Below, in pieces: positions 35,555-45,544 of a DNA stretch of 64,000 nucleotides. The stretch spans positions 55,370 to 119,369 of the forward strand of contig NZ_PKIZ01000006.1 in the NCBI RefSeq assembly GCF_002847825.1, in the 5' to 3' direction. The DNA comes from Kytococcus schroeteri (lineage in GTDB: Bacteria > Actinomycetota > Actinomycetes > Actinomycetales > Dermatophilaceae). The position numbers were made by a program, and so were the translations under genes. The notes below the pieces were generated by a model, which was given only the letters and a program-made list of their open reading frames with translations, had not been told where the DNA came from and did no database searches. Position 1 is the first letter of the stretch; every line of letters begins with the position of its first letter.

Positions 35555-35800
35555 GCTGGTCCTCCCCGGCACCGCCACGCGCCCCCGAGCGGGCGCCTAG
35601 GGCATCGCGGGGGAGGGGCAAGAGGGAACCCGGTGCGAGTCCGGGACTGCCCCGCAGCGGTATTCGGGAACGACCGCCGTCACACAGCACTGGGTGCAGC
35701 CAGCACCTGGGAAGCGACGGCCAGTAGGCACCCGTCCGGCACCTGCCGGACGCCTCGGTGACGAGGACGCCCGTGAGTCCGAAGACCTGCCAGCGCCCGG
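35555..35800 (+). promoter_or_regulatory. Cobalamin (B12) riboswitch controlling nrdAB
   Basis: The leader contains the conserved core GAGGGAACCCGGTGCGAGTC (35622-35641), then CCGGGACTGCCCCGCAGCGG, and the B12-box-like AGTCCGAAGACCTGCC at 35776-35791. Spacing is normal for a cobalamin aptamer. In Streptomyces a B12 riboswitch turns off class Ia RNR when B12 is available for the class II enzyme; the same logic is expected here. The stretch 35460-35950 contains the promoter, this element and a leader but no gene. Confidence 0.93.
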
Positions 35801-35950
35801 CCGCGACCGCGGCCGGTCCGTCGAGCCGCGCGGGACGGCTGGCAGACGCACGTCCGGACACGGGCGCCGGCACCGCCGTGCCGCGCGCCCACCGCTGCCC
35901 GGCCGGCCGACGCCCCCACCCCTCGCGGCGCGAGCTCGCGAGGAGAGGGC

Positions 35951-38551
35951 ATGACCACCCACACCGCCGGCCCCGGCACCCCCGCCCAGCCCACCCTGGA
36001 CGGCACCCCCACCACCTCCCGCCACCCGATGCGCGTCGTCAAGCGCAGCGGTGAGCACGAGGAGGTCGACCTGGCCAAGATCGTCACCGCCATCGAGCGC
36101 TGCACCGACGGCCTGCCCGAGGTAGACCCCATGCGCGTGGCCACCCGCACCATCGCCGGCCTCTACGACGGCGCCACCACCGCCGAACTGGACAAGCTCG
36201 CCATCGCCACCGCTGCGGAGATGACCGCCACCGAGCCGCAGTACTCCCGCCTGGCCGGACGGCTGCTGGCCGGCACCATCGACAAGGAGGTGCGCGGCCA
36301 GGGCATCGCCACCTTCAGCCAGGCCGTGCGTACCGGCCACGAGCAGGGCCTCATCGGCGACGTGACCGCCGCCTTCGTCGCCGAGCACGCCAGCCTCCTG
36401 GACGATGCCGTGCACCGCGCTCAAGCCGCCCACGCCGACTGGCGCTTCGACTACTTCGGCCTGCGCACCGTGTACGACCGCTACCTGCTGCGCCACCCCC
36501 TCACGCGGGCGGTCATCGAGTCGCCCCAGTACTGGCTGATGCGCGTGGCCGCCGGGCTCTCGCGCACCGCGCCGGAGGCGGTGGAGTTCTACGAGCTGCT
36601 CTCCTCCCTGGCCTACCTGCCCAGCTCGCCGACCCTGTTCAACTCCGGCACCCGGCACACGCAGATGTCCAGCTGCTACCTCATCGACTCCCCGCGCGAC
36701 GACCTCGACTCCATCTACGAGCGCTACCACCAGGTGGCCAAGCTCTCGAAGTTCGCCGGCGGCATCGGCCTGGCCTTCTCCCGCATCCGCTCCCGCGGGG
36801 CGCTGATCCGCGGCACCAACGGCCACTCCAACGGCATCGTGCCGTGGCTGCGCACGTTGGACTCCTCGGTGGCGGCGGTCAACCAGGGCGGCCGGCGCAA
36901 GGGTGCGGCGTGCATCTACCTCGAGCCGTGGCACCCGGACGTCGAGGAGTTCCTCGAGCTGCGCGACAACACCGGCGAGGACGCCCGCCGCACGCACAAC
37001 CTCAACCTGGCCCACTGGATCCCCGACGAGTTCATGCGCCGTGTGGAGGCTGATGGGGAGTGGTCCCTCATCGACCCCGATGCCGTGCCGGAGCTGCCCG
37101 ACCTGTGGGGCCCGGCCTTCGACGCCGCCTACCGCGCCGCCGAGGAGCGCGGTGACGTGGTGCGCACCGTCTCGGCGCGCTACCTCTACGGACGCATGAT
37201 GCGGACCCTGGCCCAGACCGGCCAGGGGTGGATGACCTTCAAGGACGCCTCCAACCGGGCGTGCAACCAGACCAGCGACGACCAGACGCCGCGGGTGGCC
37301 GCCGACGGCACCGTCCAGCCGGCCCCGGTGGTGCACCTGAGCAACCTGTGCACCGAGATCATCGAGGTCACCAGCAACGACGAGACCGCCGTGTGCAACC
37401 TGGGGTCGGTGAACCTCGCCCAGCACCTCCGATGGAGTGACGGCACCACGGGTGCCCGCCCGCAGGACGCCGCCGCACGCGCGGTCGGCGTGGACGAGGA
37501 GAAGCTGCGCGCCACGGTGCGGCTGGCGGTCACCTACCTGGACCGCGTCATCGACATCAACTACTACCCCTCCGAGCAGGCGGCGGCGTCCAACCCGCGC
37601 TGGCGCCCCATCGGCCTGGGCTCGATGGGTTTGCAGGACGTGTTCTTCGCCCTGCGGATGCCGTTCGACTCGCCGGAGGCGCGCGAGCTGAGCACCCGGA
37701 TCGCCGAGGAGATCCAGCTCTCCGCGCTGGAACGCTCGGCCGAGCTCGCCGAGCAGCTCGGGGCACACCCGAGCTTCGACGAGACGCGGGCTGCGAAGGG
37801 CCAGCTGCAGCACGACCTGTACGGGGTGACCCCCACGCAGACCGAGCGGTGGGCGGCGGTGCGCGCCCGCATCGCCGAGCACGGCCTGCGCAACTCGCTG
37901 ATGATCGCCATCGCGCCCACGGCGACGATCGCCAGCATCGCCGGCTGCTACGAGTGCACCGAGCCGCAGGTGAGCAACCTGTTCAAGCGCGAGACGCTCT
38001 CGGGGGAGTTCATGCAGGTGAACACCGCGCTGGTGGGCGAGCTGAAGTCCCTGGGTCTGTGGACCGACACGGTGCGCGAGAAGCTCAAGGCCGACAACGG
38101 GTCGGTGGCCGGCATCGCCGACCTGCCGGAGGAGGCCCGGCGGCTGTTCCGCACCGCGTGGGAGCTGCCGCAGAAGGCGCTCATCGAGATGGCCGCGGCC
38201 CGCCAGGCGTACGTGGACCAGAGCCAGAGCCTGAACCTGTTCATGGAGAGCCCCCACATCGGCAAGCTGAGCTCGATGTACCTGTACGCGTGGAAGGCCG
38301 GGCTGAAGACCACGTACTACCTGCGCAGCCGGCCGGCCACCCGCATCCAGCAGGCCACCGTGTCCGGTGTGCGTGCCGGCGCGAGCTGGGGCGCCGCGAC
38401 GGGTGCCCCGGGCGCCAGCCAGCCCACGGCCCCTGGTGCGCCGGGCGTGGTCGGCGGGCTCACCGCATCGGAGCCGGTGCGGACCTTCACCGATGCCGAG
38501 GCGCTCGCCTGCTCGCTGGAGAACCCCGAGGCCTGTGAGGCCTGCGAGTAA
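35951..38551 (+). CDS. nrdA: Class I (Ia-type) ribonucleoside-diphosphate reductase, alpha subunit
   Basis: 866 residues; reduces NDPs to dNDPs. An N-terminal ATP-cone (RVVKRSGEHEEVDLAKIVTAI through VRGQG, about residues 28-118) gives allosteric activity control. The barrel carries PSSPTLFNSGTRHTQMSSCY (active-site Cys), NLCTEI with the radical Cys in the NLC region, and YECTEPQVSNLF. The C-terminal CEACE supplies the thioredoxin-reducible pair, C862 and C865. RBS AGGAGAGGG precedes the ATG. Expression is under the upstream B12 riboswitch, and nrdB follows after a strong hairpin. Confidence 0.95.
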   Translation: MTTHTAGPGTPAQPTLDGTPTTSRHPMRVVKRSGEHEEVDLAKIVTAIERCTDGLPEVDPMRVATRTIAGLYDGATTAELDKLAIATAAEMTATEPQYSRLAGRLLAGTIDKEVRGQGIATFSQAVRTGHEQGLIGDVTAAFVAEHASLLDDAVHRAQAAHADWRFDYFGLRTVYDRYLLRHPLTRAVIESPQYWLMRVAAGLSRTAPEAVEFYELLSSLAYLPSSPTLFNSGTRHTQMSSCYLIDSPRDDLDSIYERYHQVAKLSKFAGGIGLAFSRIRSRGALIRGTNGHSNGIVPWLRTLDSSVAAVNQGGRRKGAACIYLEPWHPDVEEFLELRDNTGEDARRTHNLNLAHWIPDEFMRRVEADGEWSLIDPDAVPELPDLWGPAFDAAYRAAEERGDVVRTVSARYLYGRMMRTLAQTGQGWMTFKDASNRACNQTSDDQTPRVAADGTVQPAPVVHLSNLCTEIIEVTSNDETAVCNLGSVNLAQHLRWSDGTTGARPQDAAARAVGVDEEKLRATVRLAVTYLDRVIDINYYPSEQAAASNPRWRPIGLGSMGLQDVFFALRMPFDSPEARELSTRIAEEIQLSALERSAELAEQLGAHPSFDETRAAKGQLQHDLYGVTPTQTERWAAVRARIAEHGLRNSLMIAIAPTATIASIAGCYECTEPQVSNLFKRETLSGEFMQVNTALVGELKSLGLWTDTVREKLKADNGSVAGIADLPEEARRLFRTAWELPQKALIEMAAARQAYVDQSQSLNLFMESPHIGKLSSMYLYAWKAGLKTTYYLRSRPATRIQQATVSGVRAGASWGAATGAPGASQPTAPGAPGVVGGLTASEPVRTFTDAEALACSLENPEACEACE

Positions 38552-38588
38552 GGCACCCGCGCACCCCACCCCCCGCGCACCCCCCCAC

Positions 38589-38649
38589 GTTGAGTCGTCG
38601 TTCTCCGGGGTCCGGAGGGCTGATTCACCCCGAGGAACGACGACTCAAC
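38589..38649. repeat. Long hairpin between nrdA and nrdB
   Basis: GTTGAGTCGTCGTTC (38589-38603) pairs perfectly with GAACGACGACTCAAC (38635-38649); the stem continues inward with one mismatch to about 22 bp around a 17-base loop. It ends 18 bases before the nrdB GTG. It could attenuate or stabilise parts of the nrdAB mRNA, or be a third intergenic repeat family; no second copy was noticed in this window. Confidence 0.8.
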
Positions 38650-38667
38650 ATCGATGAGGAGACTCCC

Positions 38668-39777
38668 GTGACCCAGCCGACCGACCCGACCAACCAGACC
38701 GTCACCAAGAACCAGGCCGCCGCCACCCACACCGACCACGTGGAGGCCGACCTGCACGACGCCGTGGCCCAGGGCTCCCGCCTGCTCGACCCCGGCATGT
38801 CGCTCACCCTGCGGCCGATGCGCTACCCGCAGTTCTACGAGATGTTCCGCGACGCCATCAAGAACACGTGGACGGTCGAGGAGATCGACCTCCACAGCGA
38901 CCTGTCGGACCTGCACACCAAGCTGACCCCCGCCGAGCGCCACCTCGTGAGCCGCCTGGTGGCCTTCTTCGCCACCGGCGACACGATCGTGGCCAACAAC
39001 CTGGTGCTCAACCTGTACCAGCACGTCAACTCCCCGGAGGCGCGCCTGTACCTCAGCCGGCAGCTGTTCGAGGAGGGCGTCCACATCCAGTTCTACCTGA
39101 CCCTGCTCGACACCTACGTCCCGGACGAGGCCGAGCGCTTCGAGGCCTTCGCCGCCGTGGAGAACATCCCCTCCATCCGCAAGAAGGCCGAGTTCTGCTT
39201 CCGGTGGATCGACTCCATCCAGGACCTGGACCGCCTGGAGACCAAGGAGCAGCGCCGCCAGTTCCTGCTGAACCTCATCTGCTTCGGCACCTGCATCGAG
39301 GGCCTGTTCTTCTACGGCGCGTTCGCCTACGTGTACTTCCTGCGCAGCCGGGGTCTGCTCAACGGTCTCGCCTCGGGCACCAACTGGGTGTTCCGCGACG
39401 AGTCGATGCACATGGCCTTCGCCTTCGAGGTGGTGGAGACCGTGCGCACCGAGGAGCCCGACCTGTTCGATGCGGAGATGGCCGGCCAGGTGCGGCAGAT
39501 GCTCATGGAGGCCGTCGACGCGGAGGCGCAGTTCGCCGAGGACCTGCTGGGTGGCGGCGTGGCCGGGCTGTCGGTGGCCGACATGCGCGCCTACCTGGAG
39601 AACGTGGCCGACCGCCGCGCCGTGCAGCTGGGCATGCCGGAGATCTACGGCACCAAGAACCCGTTGGCGTTCATGGAGCTCCAGGACGTGCAGGAGCTGA
39701 GCAACTTCTTCGAGCGCCGCGTGTCCGCGTACCAGGTGGGCGTGGAGGGCAGCGTCTCGTTCGACGAGGACTTCTGA
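38668..39777 (+). CDS. nrdB: Class I ribonucleoside-diphosphate reductase, beta subunit
   Basis: 369 residues; di-iron/tyrosyl-radical ferritin-like protein. Metal ligands are seen in ERHLVSRLVAFF, FEEGVHIQFY (E and H, with the radical Tyr four positions after His) and FRDESMHMAFAFEVV. The C-terminal tail VSFDEDF is the R1-docking peptide. The GTG start follows GAGGAGA. It is co-transcribed with nrdA and separated from it by about 115 bases with a hairpin. Confidence 0.95.
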   Translation: MTQPTDPTNQTVTKNQAAATHTDHVEADLHDAVAQGSRLLDPGMSLTLRPMRYPQFYEMFRDAIKNTWTVEEIDLHSDLSDLHTKLTPAERHLVSRLVAFFATGDTIVANNLVLNLYQHVNSPEARLYLSRQLFEEGVHIQFYLTLLDTYVPDEAERFEAFAAVENIPSIRKKAEFCFRWIDSIQDLDRLETKEQRRQFLLNLICFGTCIEGLFFYGAFAYVYFLRSRGLLNGLASGTNWVFRDESMHMAFAFEVVETVRTEEPDLFDAEMAGQVRQMLMEAVDAEAQFAEDLLGGGVAGLSVADMRAYLENVADRRAVQLGMPEIYGTKNPLAFMELQDVQELSNFFERRVSAYQVGVEGSVSFDEDF

Positions 39778-39803
39778 GCCGCTGACTCAGAACCCGCACT
39801 GCC

Positions 39804-39843
39804 CGATGGGGGGGGGTCGCCACGTGGCGACCACCCCCCATCG
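39804..39843. terminator. Bidirectional hairpin terminator between nrdB and the Tat-secreted protein gene
   Basis: CGATGGGGGG (39804-39813) pairs with CCCCCCATCG (39834-39843), with an inner TCGCCACGTGGCGA palindrome. It lies between two convergent genes. Confidence 0.85.
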
Positions 39844-39879
39844 GCGTCGTGCCCGTCCAGGGGCCGGGCTGGACGCGCG

Positions 39880-40899
39880 TCAGACGCGGACCGGCTCCGG
39901 TGCCCGCAGCTGGTTGTCCTCGTCGTTGGTCTCGGACTCGTCGAAGCCGATGCCGCCGTAGGAGGCCGTGGGGACGGGGTCGGCGCTGGTCGCCTTGCCG
40001 GTGGCGCTGATCTGCAGCTGCAGCACGGAACCGGCCGGGATCGGCTGGTTGAGGGACCAGTCGGTGTCGAGGCCCGCGCTGTCGCGCCTGGTCTCCAGCG
40101 TGACCGGCTGGCCGTCGAGGGTCGCGGACTCGCACCGGAAGGTCTCGAAGTACTCCCCCCAGGTGTGGACGTTGCCATCATCCACGTAGGTGGAGTTGGC
40201 GAAGTAGTACACCGAGATGTCGGCGGGAACGGGGTTCGGGCCGTCACTGGTGACGGTGATCGTCGAGGGGTAGGCGATGTCGGCGGCGCCATCGCTGCAC
40301 TCCACGCGCACGGTGTCGAAGGTGCCGGAGATGGCACCGTTCCACGGGGTCACCTCGCCGTATTTCACCTCCAGCACCCGGGTGTCGTTGGACGGGTCGG
40401 CGTCCGGCACCTGGGTTGCGATGTCGATCGTCATCGGCAGGTAGTCCTGCCGCACCTCGGTCACGCCGTCCTCGGGCATCTCGGAGAAGGCGATGTCCAT
40501 GCTCGGACCCTCGTACTGCCCGGGCTCCACCGCAGCGATGACGGCGAACACGGCGGTCACCAGGTCACCATCCGTGGTGGTGGTCGGCTCGGAGAGCAGC
40601 GCCGGGTTGTAGTCCGTCAGGTCGCCCCACAGGCGCCGGTCCCAGGAGACGGTCAGGGTCACCCCGGTGGCGGGGGAGGCAGTGGTCCCGGTGTTCTCCA
40701 GCGTCCATACCCCGAGGTTGGCGCGGTTCCAGGCGTCCCGCTCGGGGGTGTACCAGGTGATCATCTGGCCCTTGTAGCTGGCTGCATTCAGGTCGTAGGT
40801 GGCCCCGCTGGCCGCGACCGCCGGAGCGGCGCCGGCGGCCAGGACGACCGGAGCGCTCCACGCTCCGGTCCTCACGAGGGTGCGACGGGTCAGGTTCAT
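39880..40899 (-). CDS. Tat-exported protein of unknown function
   Basis: 339 residues. The N terminus MNLTRRTLVRTGAWSAPVV has a twin-arginine and a hydrophobic stretch ending AAPAVAASG, a probable Tat signal with cleavage near residue 30. The mature part looks like two to three beta-sandwich domains, the first with NTGTTASPATGVTLTVSWD, reminiscent of DUF11/CARDB-like surface modules. It has almost no cysteine (one each in VECSDG and FRCES, possibly a disulphide). No LPXTG or membrane anchor is present, so it is probably secreted. I do not recognise a specific family. Confidence 0.78.
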   Translation of the reverse strand: MNLTRRTLVRTGAWSAPVVLAAGAAPAVAASGATYDLNAASYKGQMITWYTPERDAWNRANLGVWTLENTGTTASPATGVTLTVSWDRRLWGDLTDYNPALLSEPTTTTDGDLVTAVFAVIAAVEPGQYEGPSMDIAFSEMPEDGVTEVRQDYLPMTIDIATQVPDADPSNDTRVLEVKYGEVTPWNGAISGTFDTVRVECSDGAADIAYPSTITVTSDGPNPVPADISVYYFANSTYVDDGNVHTWGEYFETFRCESATLDGQPVTLETRRDSAGLDTDWSLNQPIPAGSVLQLQISATGKATSADPVPTASYGGIGFDESETNDEDNQLRAPEPVRV

Positions 40900-41039
40900 G
40901 GTTCCCCCTGGTGGGTCGACGACGAGTGCCGGATGCCCCCGGCGGCTCGATGTTAAAGCGATCCGGGAGTCCCGTGACCCGCCGACGGGCGGACCCCTGC
41001 GCGGTGTGCCTGCACCTTCGGTGGGGGCGGCCGCCACGG

Positions 41040-41483
41040 CGCTCAGCCGCGCGCCGATGTGCACCAGCGCGTTGCCGGCGTTGACCAGCGGCATCCCGGT
41101 GCGCCCCACCACCATCCCGTCGCGGTCGGCCTTGACCACGGCCAGGGCGCGCCCGAACGAGTTCCCCAGGCCCCCCAGGCGGTCACCCCGGGTGACCTCC
41201 TGGCCCAGGGCGCACTCCACCTGGAGGATGCCGGTGCGCCGCGCTCGCGGGCCGCCTGCCGCAGCGACCTGTCGCGGATCTGCGCGTGCAGCATCGCCGG
41301 CGCACCGAACGCGGTGGCCAACCGGCGGGTCAGGTCGTCGTCCAGGTCGGCCCGCACCCGTCGGATCACCTCCACGCCCACCACCTCGGCCCCGGTGACG
41401 GTGCGCGTCACCGGCAGCTCCACCTTCTGGGCACGCCCGGCACGCACCCGCACCGGCCCGATGCCGAAGCTCTCGCGGGCCAC
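41040..41483 (-). pseudogene. Relic of succinylglutamate desuccinylase/aspartoacylase-type carboxypeptidase
   Basis: From GTG 41483 the frame reads MARESFGIGPVRVRAGRAQKV as in the family start, but the catalytic HGDE region is missing and the text jumps to VEVIRRVRADLDDDLTRRLA. Near 41235 the frame shifts; the other frame continues ECALGQEVTRGDRLGGLGNSF and GMPLVNAGNALVHIG, the recognisable C terminus. It has both an internal deletion and a frameshift. It overlaps the preceding relic by GTGA/TGA, showing that the ancestral genes were coupled. Confidence 0.75.
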
Positions 41484-41600
41484 TCAGCGCCCCCGGTTGC
41501 GGCGGCGGTCGTGCACCGGACGGGTCACCTCCACCGCGTCGGCCTCGGACTCCTGCCAGGGGTTCACCCAGAAGGTCACCTGCTCGGTGCCGTCGGCGTC
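41484..41600 (-). pseudogene. Fragment of RimK/LysX-associated ATP-dependent zinc protease family (COG4067-like)
   Basis: Reads DADGTEQVTFWVNPWQESE then ADAVEVTRPVHDRRR, which matches the middle of COG4067-type proteins and stops where relatives continue. Such genes stand next to rimK and an aspartoacylase-like gene in many actinobacteria, and relics of both occur on either side here. Family assignment is from memory of the motif, so moderate confidence. Confidence 0.55.
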
Positions 41601-41804
41601 GGGCAGGGCGACGAGTTCCGCTCCACCGTGCACCGCGGCGGCAGCGTGGAGCCGGTCACCCTCGCCCCGGCCTACGAGGAGACCGCGGTGTGCGCCGCCC
41701 AGATCATGGGCCTGCGGGTGGCCGGCGTGGCCGAGCTGCTCGTGCACGCCGGCCACGAGCTGGTGGGCCGCACCCTGGCCGACTCCGGCCTCAGCGCAGG
41801 CTGA
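41601..41804 (+). pseudogene. Fragment of RimK-type ATP-grasp glutamate ligase, inverted
   Basis: On the plus strand DEFRSTVHRGGSVEPVTL is followed by AYEETAVCAAQIMGLRVAGV, the conserved ATP-grasp segment of RimK just before its catalytic E-x-N. The rest of the gene is missing. Orientation is opposite to the two neighbouring relics, so an inversion accompanied the decay. The end overlaps the 3' end of the first subtilase gene by 14 bases. Confidence 0.7.
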
Positions 41805-43524
41805 GGTCGTCCACGAGGAAGGACGTCTGGCCGCCGGAGTCCTCGGTGGCGGTGAGCTCCAGCACCACGGTCTGCCCCGCCCACCGGGCCAGGTCGGCGG
41901 TGCGGGTGGTGTAGGTGCTGCCGTGGTCGGCATTGGAGAAGGAGGCCACGGTGCCCAGCAGGCGGCCGTCGGTGCCCAGCACGCGCACCTGCATGCGGTC
42001 GTACGGCTGGGAGCGGTAGTACTCCGAGCTGTCCACGCGCAGGCGGAAGGCGAGCGTGGTGGCCCCCTGCGGCACGGTCACCCTCTGGCGCACGGTCTCG
42101 GTGCGGGCCTGCCCGTAGCCGCCGAGCCACAGCTTGGAGCTGCCGCTGGCCGCGGTGTACTGCGCGGAGTTGATGGTCCACGTGTCGCCGGTCCAGCCGG
42201 TGGTCCCGGCCTCGAAGTCGCCGTTGACGATGCCGCCGGTGGGCTGCGGGTCGGTCGTGGTGCCCCCGGCGGTGAGGGCGGTGGTGTCCAGCAGCAGGTT
42301 GGGCGAGCCGTAGGTGCCGCTGACCATGCCCTGGGTGGCGGTCTGCCGCAGGGCGGAGGCCACCTGCTGCACGGTGGCGGTGGGGTTCTTCTGCAGGTAG
42401 AGCGCCGCCGCGCCGGCCACGTGCGGGGCGGCCATGGAGGTGCCGCTCATGGTGGCCCAGCTGGCGTCGCCGGAGATGCCGGCCGAGAGCACGTTGCTGC
42501 CCGGGGCGAGCAGGTTGACGCACTGGCCGTAGTTGGAGAACCCGGAGAGCCGGTCGTACCGGTCGGTGGAGCCGACGGTGAACGCCCCGGAGGCACGCCC
42601 CGGCGAGGTGGAGCAGGCGTCGGCGGAGTAGTTGCCGGCGGCCACCACGGAGAGCACCCCGCTGGCGTTGAGGCGGTTGACGGCGGCGTCCACCGAGCTG
42701 TTGGCCGGGCCCTGGATGCTCAGGTTGGCCACCGACGGGCCGGAGTGGTTCTGCGCCACCCAGTCGATGCCGCCGATGATCCCCGCCCAGGAGCCCTGGT
42801 TGTCGCAGCCCAGCACCCGCACCGGCACGATGCTGACGTCCTTGGCCACGCCGTAGGTCTCGCCGCCGACGGTGCCGGCCACGTGGGTGCCGTGCCCGGC
42901 GCAGTCGTTGGTGCCCCAGCCGTCGTTGACGAAGGTCACGCCCTGGCGCACGCGGCCGGAGAAGTCCTGGTGGCTGGCCCGCACCCCGGTGTCGATGACG
43001 TAGGCCGTCACCCCGGCCCCGGTCTGCTGGAACGAGTAGGTCCCCGAGAGCGGCAGCCGGTCCTGGTCCACGCGGTCCAGGCCCCACGGGGCGTTGGCCT
43101 GCGTGCCACTGCCGGTCACCACGGCATCGGGCGCCACGCTGGCGATGCCGGGGGTGCGGCGCAGCTCCGCGGCCTCGGCGTCGGTGAGCTCCACGGTGTA
43201 GCCACCCACGCCGCGGAAGCGCTGGGAGACCTCCAGGCCGCGCCCGCGGGCACGGTCCGCCTGGCGGTCGGTGGCCCGGGCGACGGCGGCCCGGGCGGTG
43301 GGCGAGGCCATCGCGGCCGGCCCACGGCGTGCGGCGTCGGGCAGGTCCACCATCACGATGTGGAGGCGGCCGCCGTCGGTGTCGGCGGACCCGGCAGCGG
43401 CGGGCGCGAGGTCGGAGGATCCGCCCACCGGCGCGGCGGGCAGCGGCAGGGCGGTGGCAGCGGTGGTGGCGCCGGCCAGGGAGGCGACGGTCAGGGCGAG
43501 CAGGGAGCGGGTCAGTGTGCGCAC
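41791..43524 (-). CDS. Secreted S8 subtilisin-like protease 1, with C-terminal beta-sandwich domain
   Basis: 577 residues from GTG 43524 (AAGGA RBS; ATG 43542 also in frame). Signal peptide VRTLTRSLLALTVASLAG..., inhibitor I9 propeptide (LHIVMVDLPD ... YTVELTDAEAAEL), then the catalytic domain with Asp in AYVIDTGVRASH, His in [16 protein letters not shown] and Ser in [15 protein letters not shown]. After a TTTDPQPTG linker a ~140-residue beta-sandwich (NGDFEAGTTGWTGDTW ... SFLVDDLSLR) probably binds substrate or cell surface. It is closest to protease 3 in the catalytic part and to protease 2 in the C-terminal domain. Confidence 0.93.
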   Translation of the reverse strand: MRTLTRSLLALTVASLAGATTAATALPLPAAPVGGSSDLAPAAAGSADTDGGRLHIVMVDLPDAARRGPAAMASPTARAAVARATDRQADRARGRGLEVSQRFRGVGGYTVELTDAEAAELRRTPGIASVAPDAVVTGSGTQANAPWGLDRVDQDRLPLSGTYSFQQTGAGVTAYVIDTGVRASHQDFSGRVRQGVTFVNDGWGTNDCAGHGTHVAGTVGGETYGVAKDVSIVPVRVLGCDNQGSWAGIIGGIDWVAQNHSGPSVANLSIQGPANSSVDAAVNRLNASGVLSVVAAGNYSADACSTSPGRASGAFTVGSTDRYDRLSGFSNYGQCVNLLAPGSNVLSAGISGDASWATMSGTSMAAPHVAGAAALYLQKNPTATVQQVASALRQTATQGMVSGTYGSPNLLLDTTALTAGGTTTDPQPTGGIVNGDFEAGTTGWTGDTWTINSAQYTAASGSSKLWLGGYGQARTETVRQRVTVPQGATTLAFRLRVDSSEYYRSQPYDRMQVRVLGTDGRLLGTVASFSNADHGSTYTTRTADLARWAGQTVVLELTATEDSGGQTSFLVDDLSLR

Positions 43525-43579
43525 GGCGGGGTCCTTCGGCATCGAGGGGGAGGGGAGGACGGCAAGGGGTGGTGCACGA

Positions 43580-43611
43580 GGTGCGGGGTGCCCCTCAGGA
43601 CACCCCGCACC
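43580..43611 (-). terminator. Hairpin terminator after protease 2
   Basis: GGTGCGGGGTG (43580-43590) pairs with CACCCCGCACC (43601-43611), an 11-bp stem with a 10-base loop, 20 bases after the stop of protease 2. Confidence 0.7.
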
Positions 43612-43630
43612 GTTCACACGTGGCGGGAGG

Positions 43631-45355
<1,725 letters not shown>

Positions 45356-45492
45356 CGGAACTCCTTGTGCGAGGGGTGGCCGGGCGAGGGGGGAGGGGGT
45401 GTGCGAGCCCGGCCGGTAGACGGAGTTTCTGGTGCGGTGTGGGAGGAGGACAGGTACCTGACCAAGTCTTGACCCGTTCTTGGGCAAAGCGG

Positions 45493-45530
45493 GACGGGGT
45501 GACCGGTCCTCCTTGACCGATCACCCCGTC
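45493..45530 (-). terminator. Hairpin terminator after protease 3
   Basis: GACGGGGTGA (45493-45502) pairs with TCACCCCGTC (45521-45530); the stem extends inward with GGT/ACC. Located 15 bases downstream of the protease 3 stop on the minus strand. Confidence 0.7.
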
Positions 45531-45544
45531 GGGGGGGGTGGTGC

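Noticed and set aside
35029..35761. Read-through of the exporter ATPase frame to 35761
   Set aside because: It would cross the start and body of the next permease, the nrdAB promoter and the riboswitch; the alternative frame restores a normal ATPase end and an ATGA overlap.
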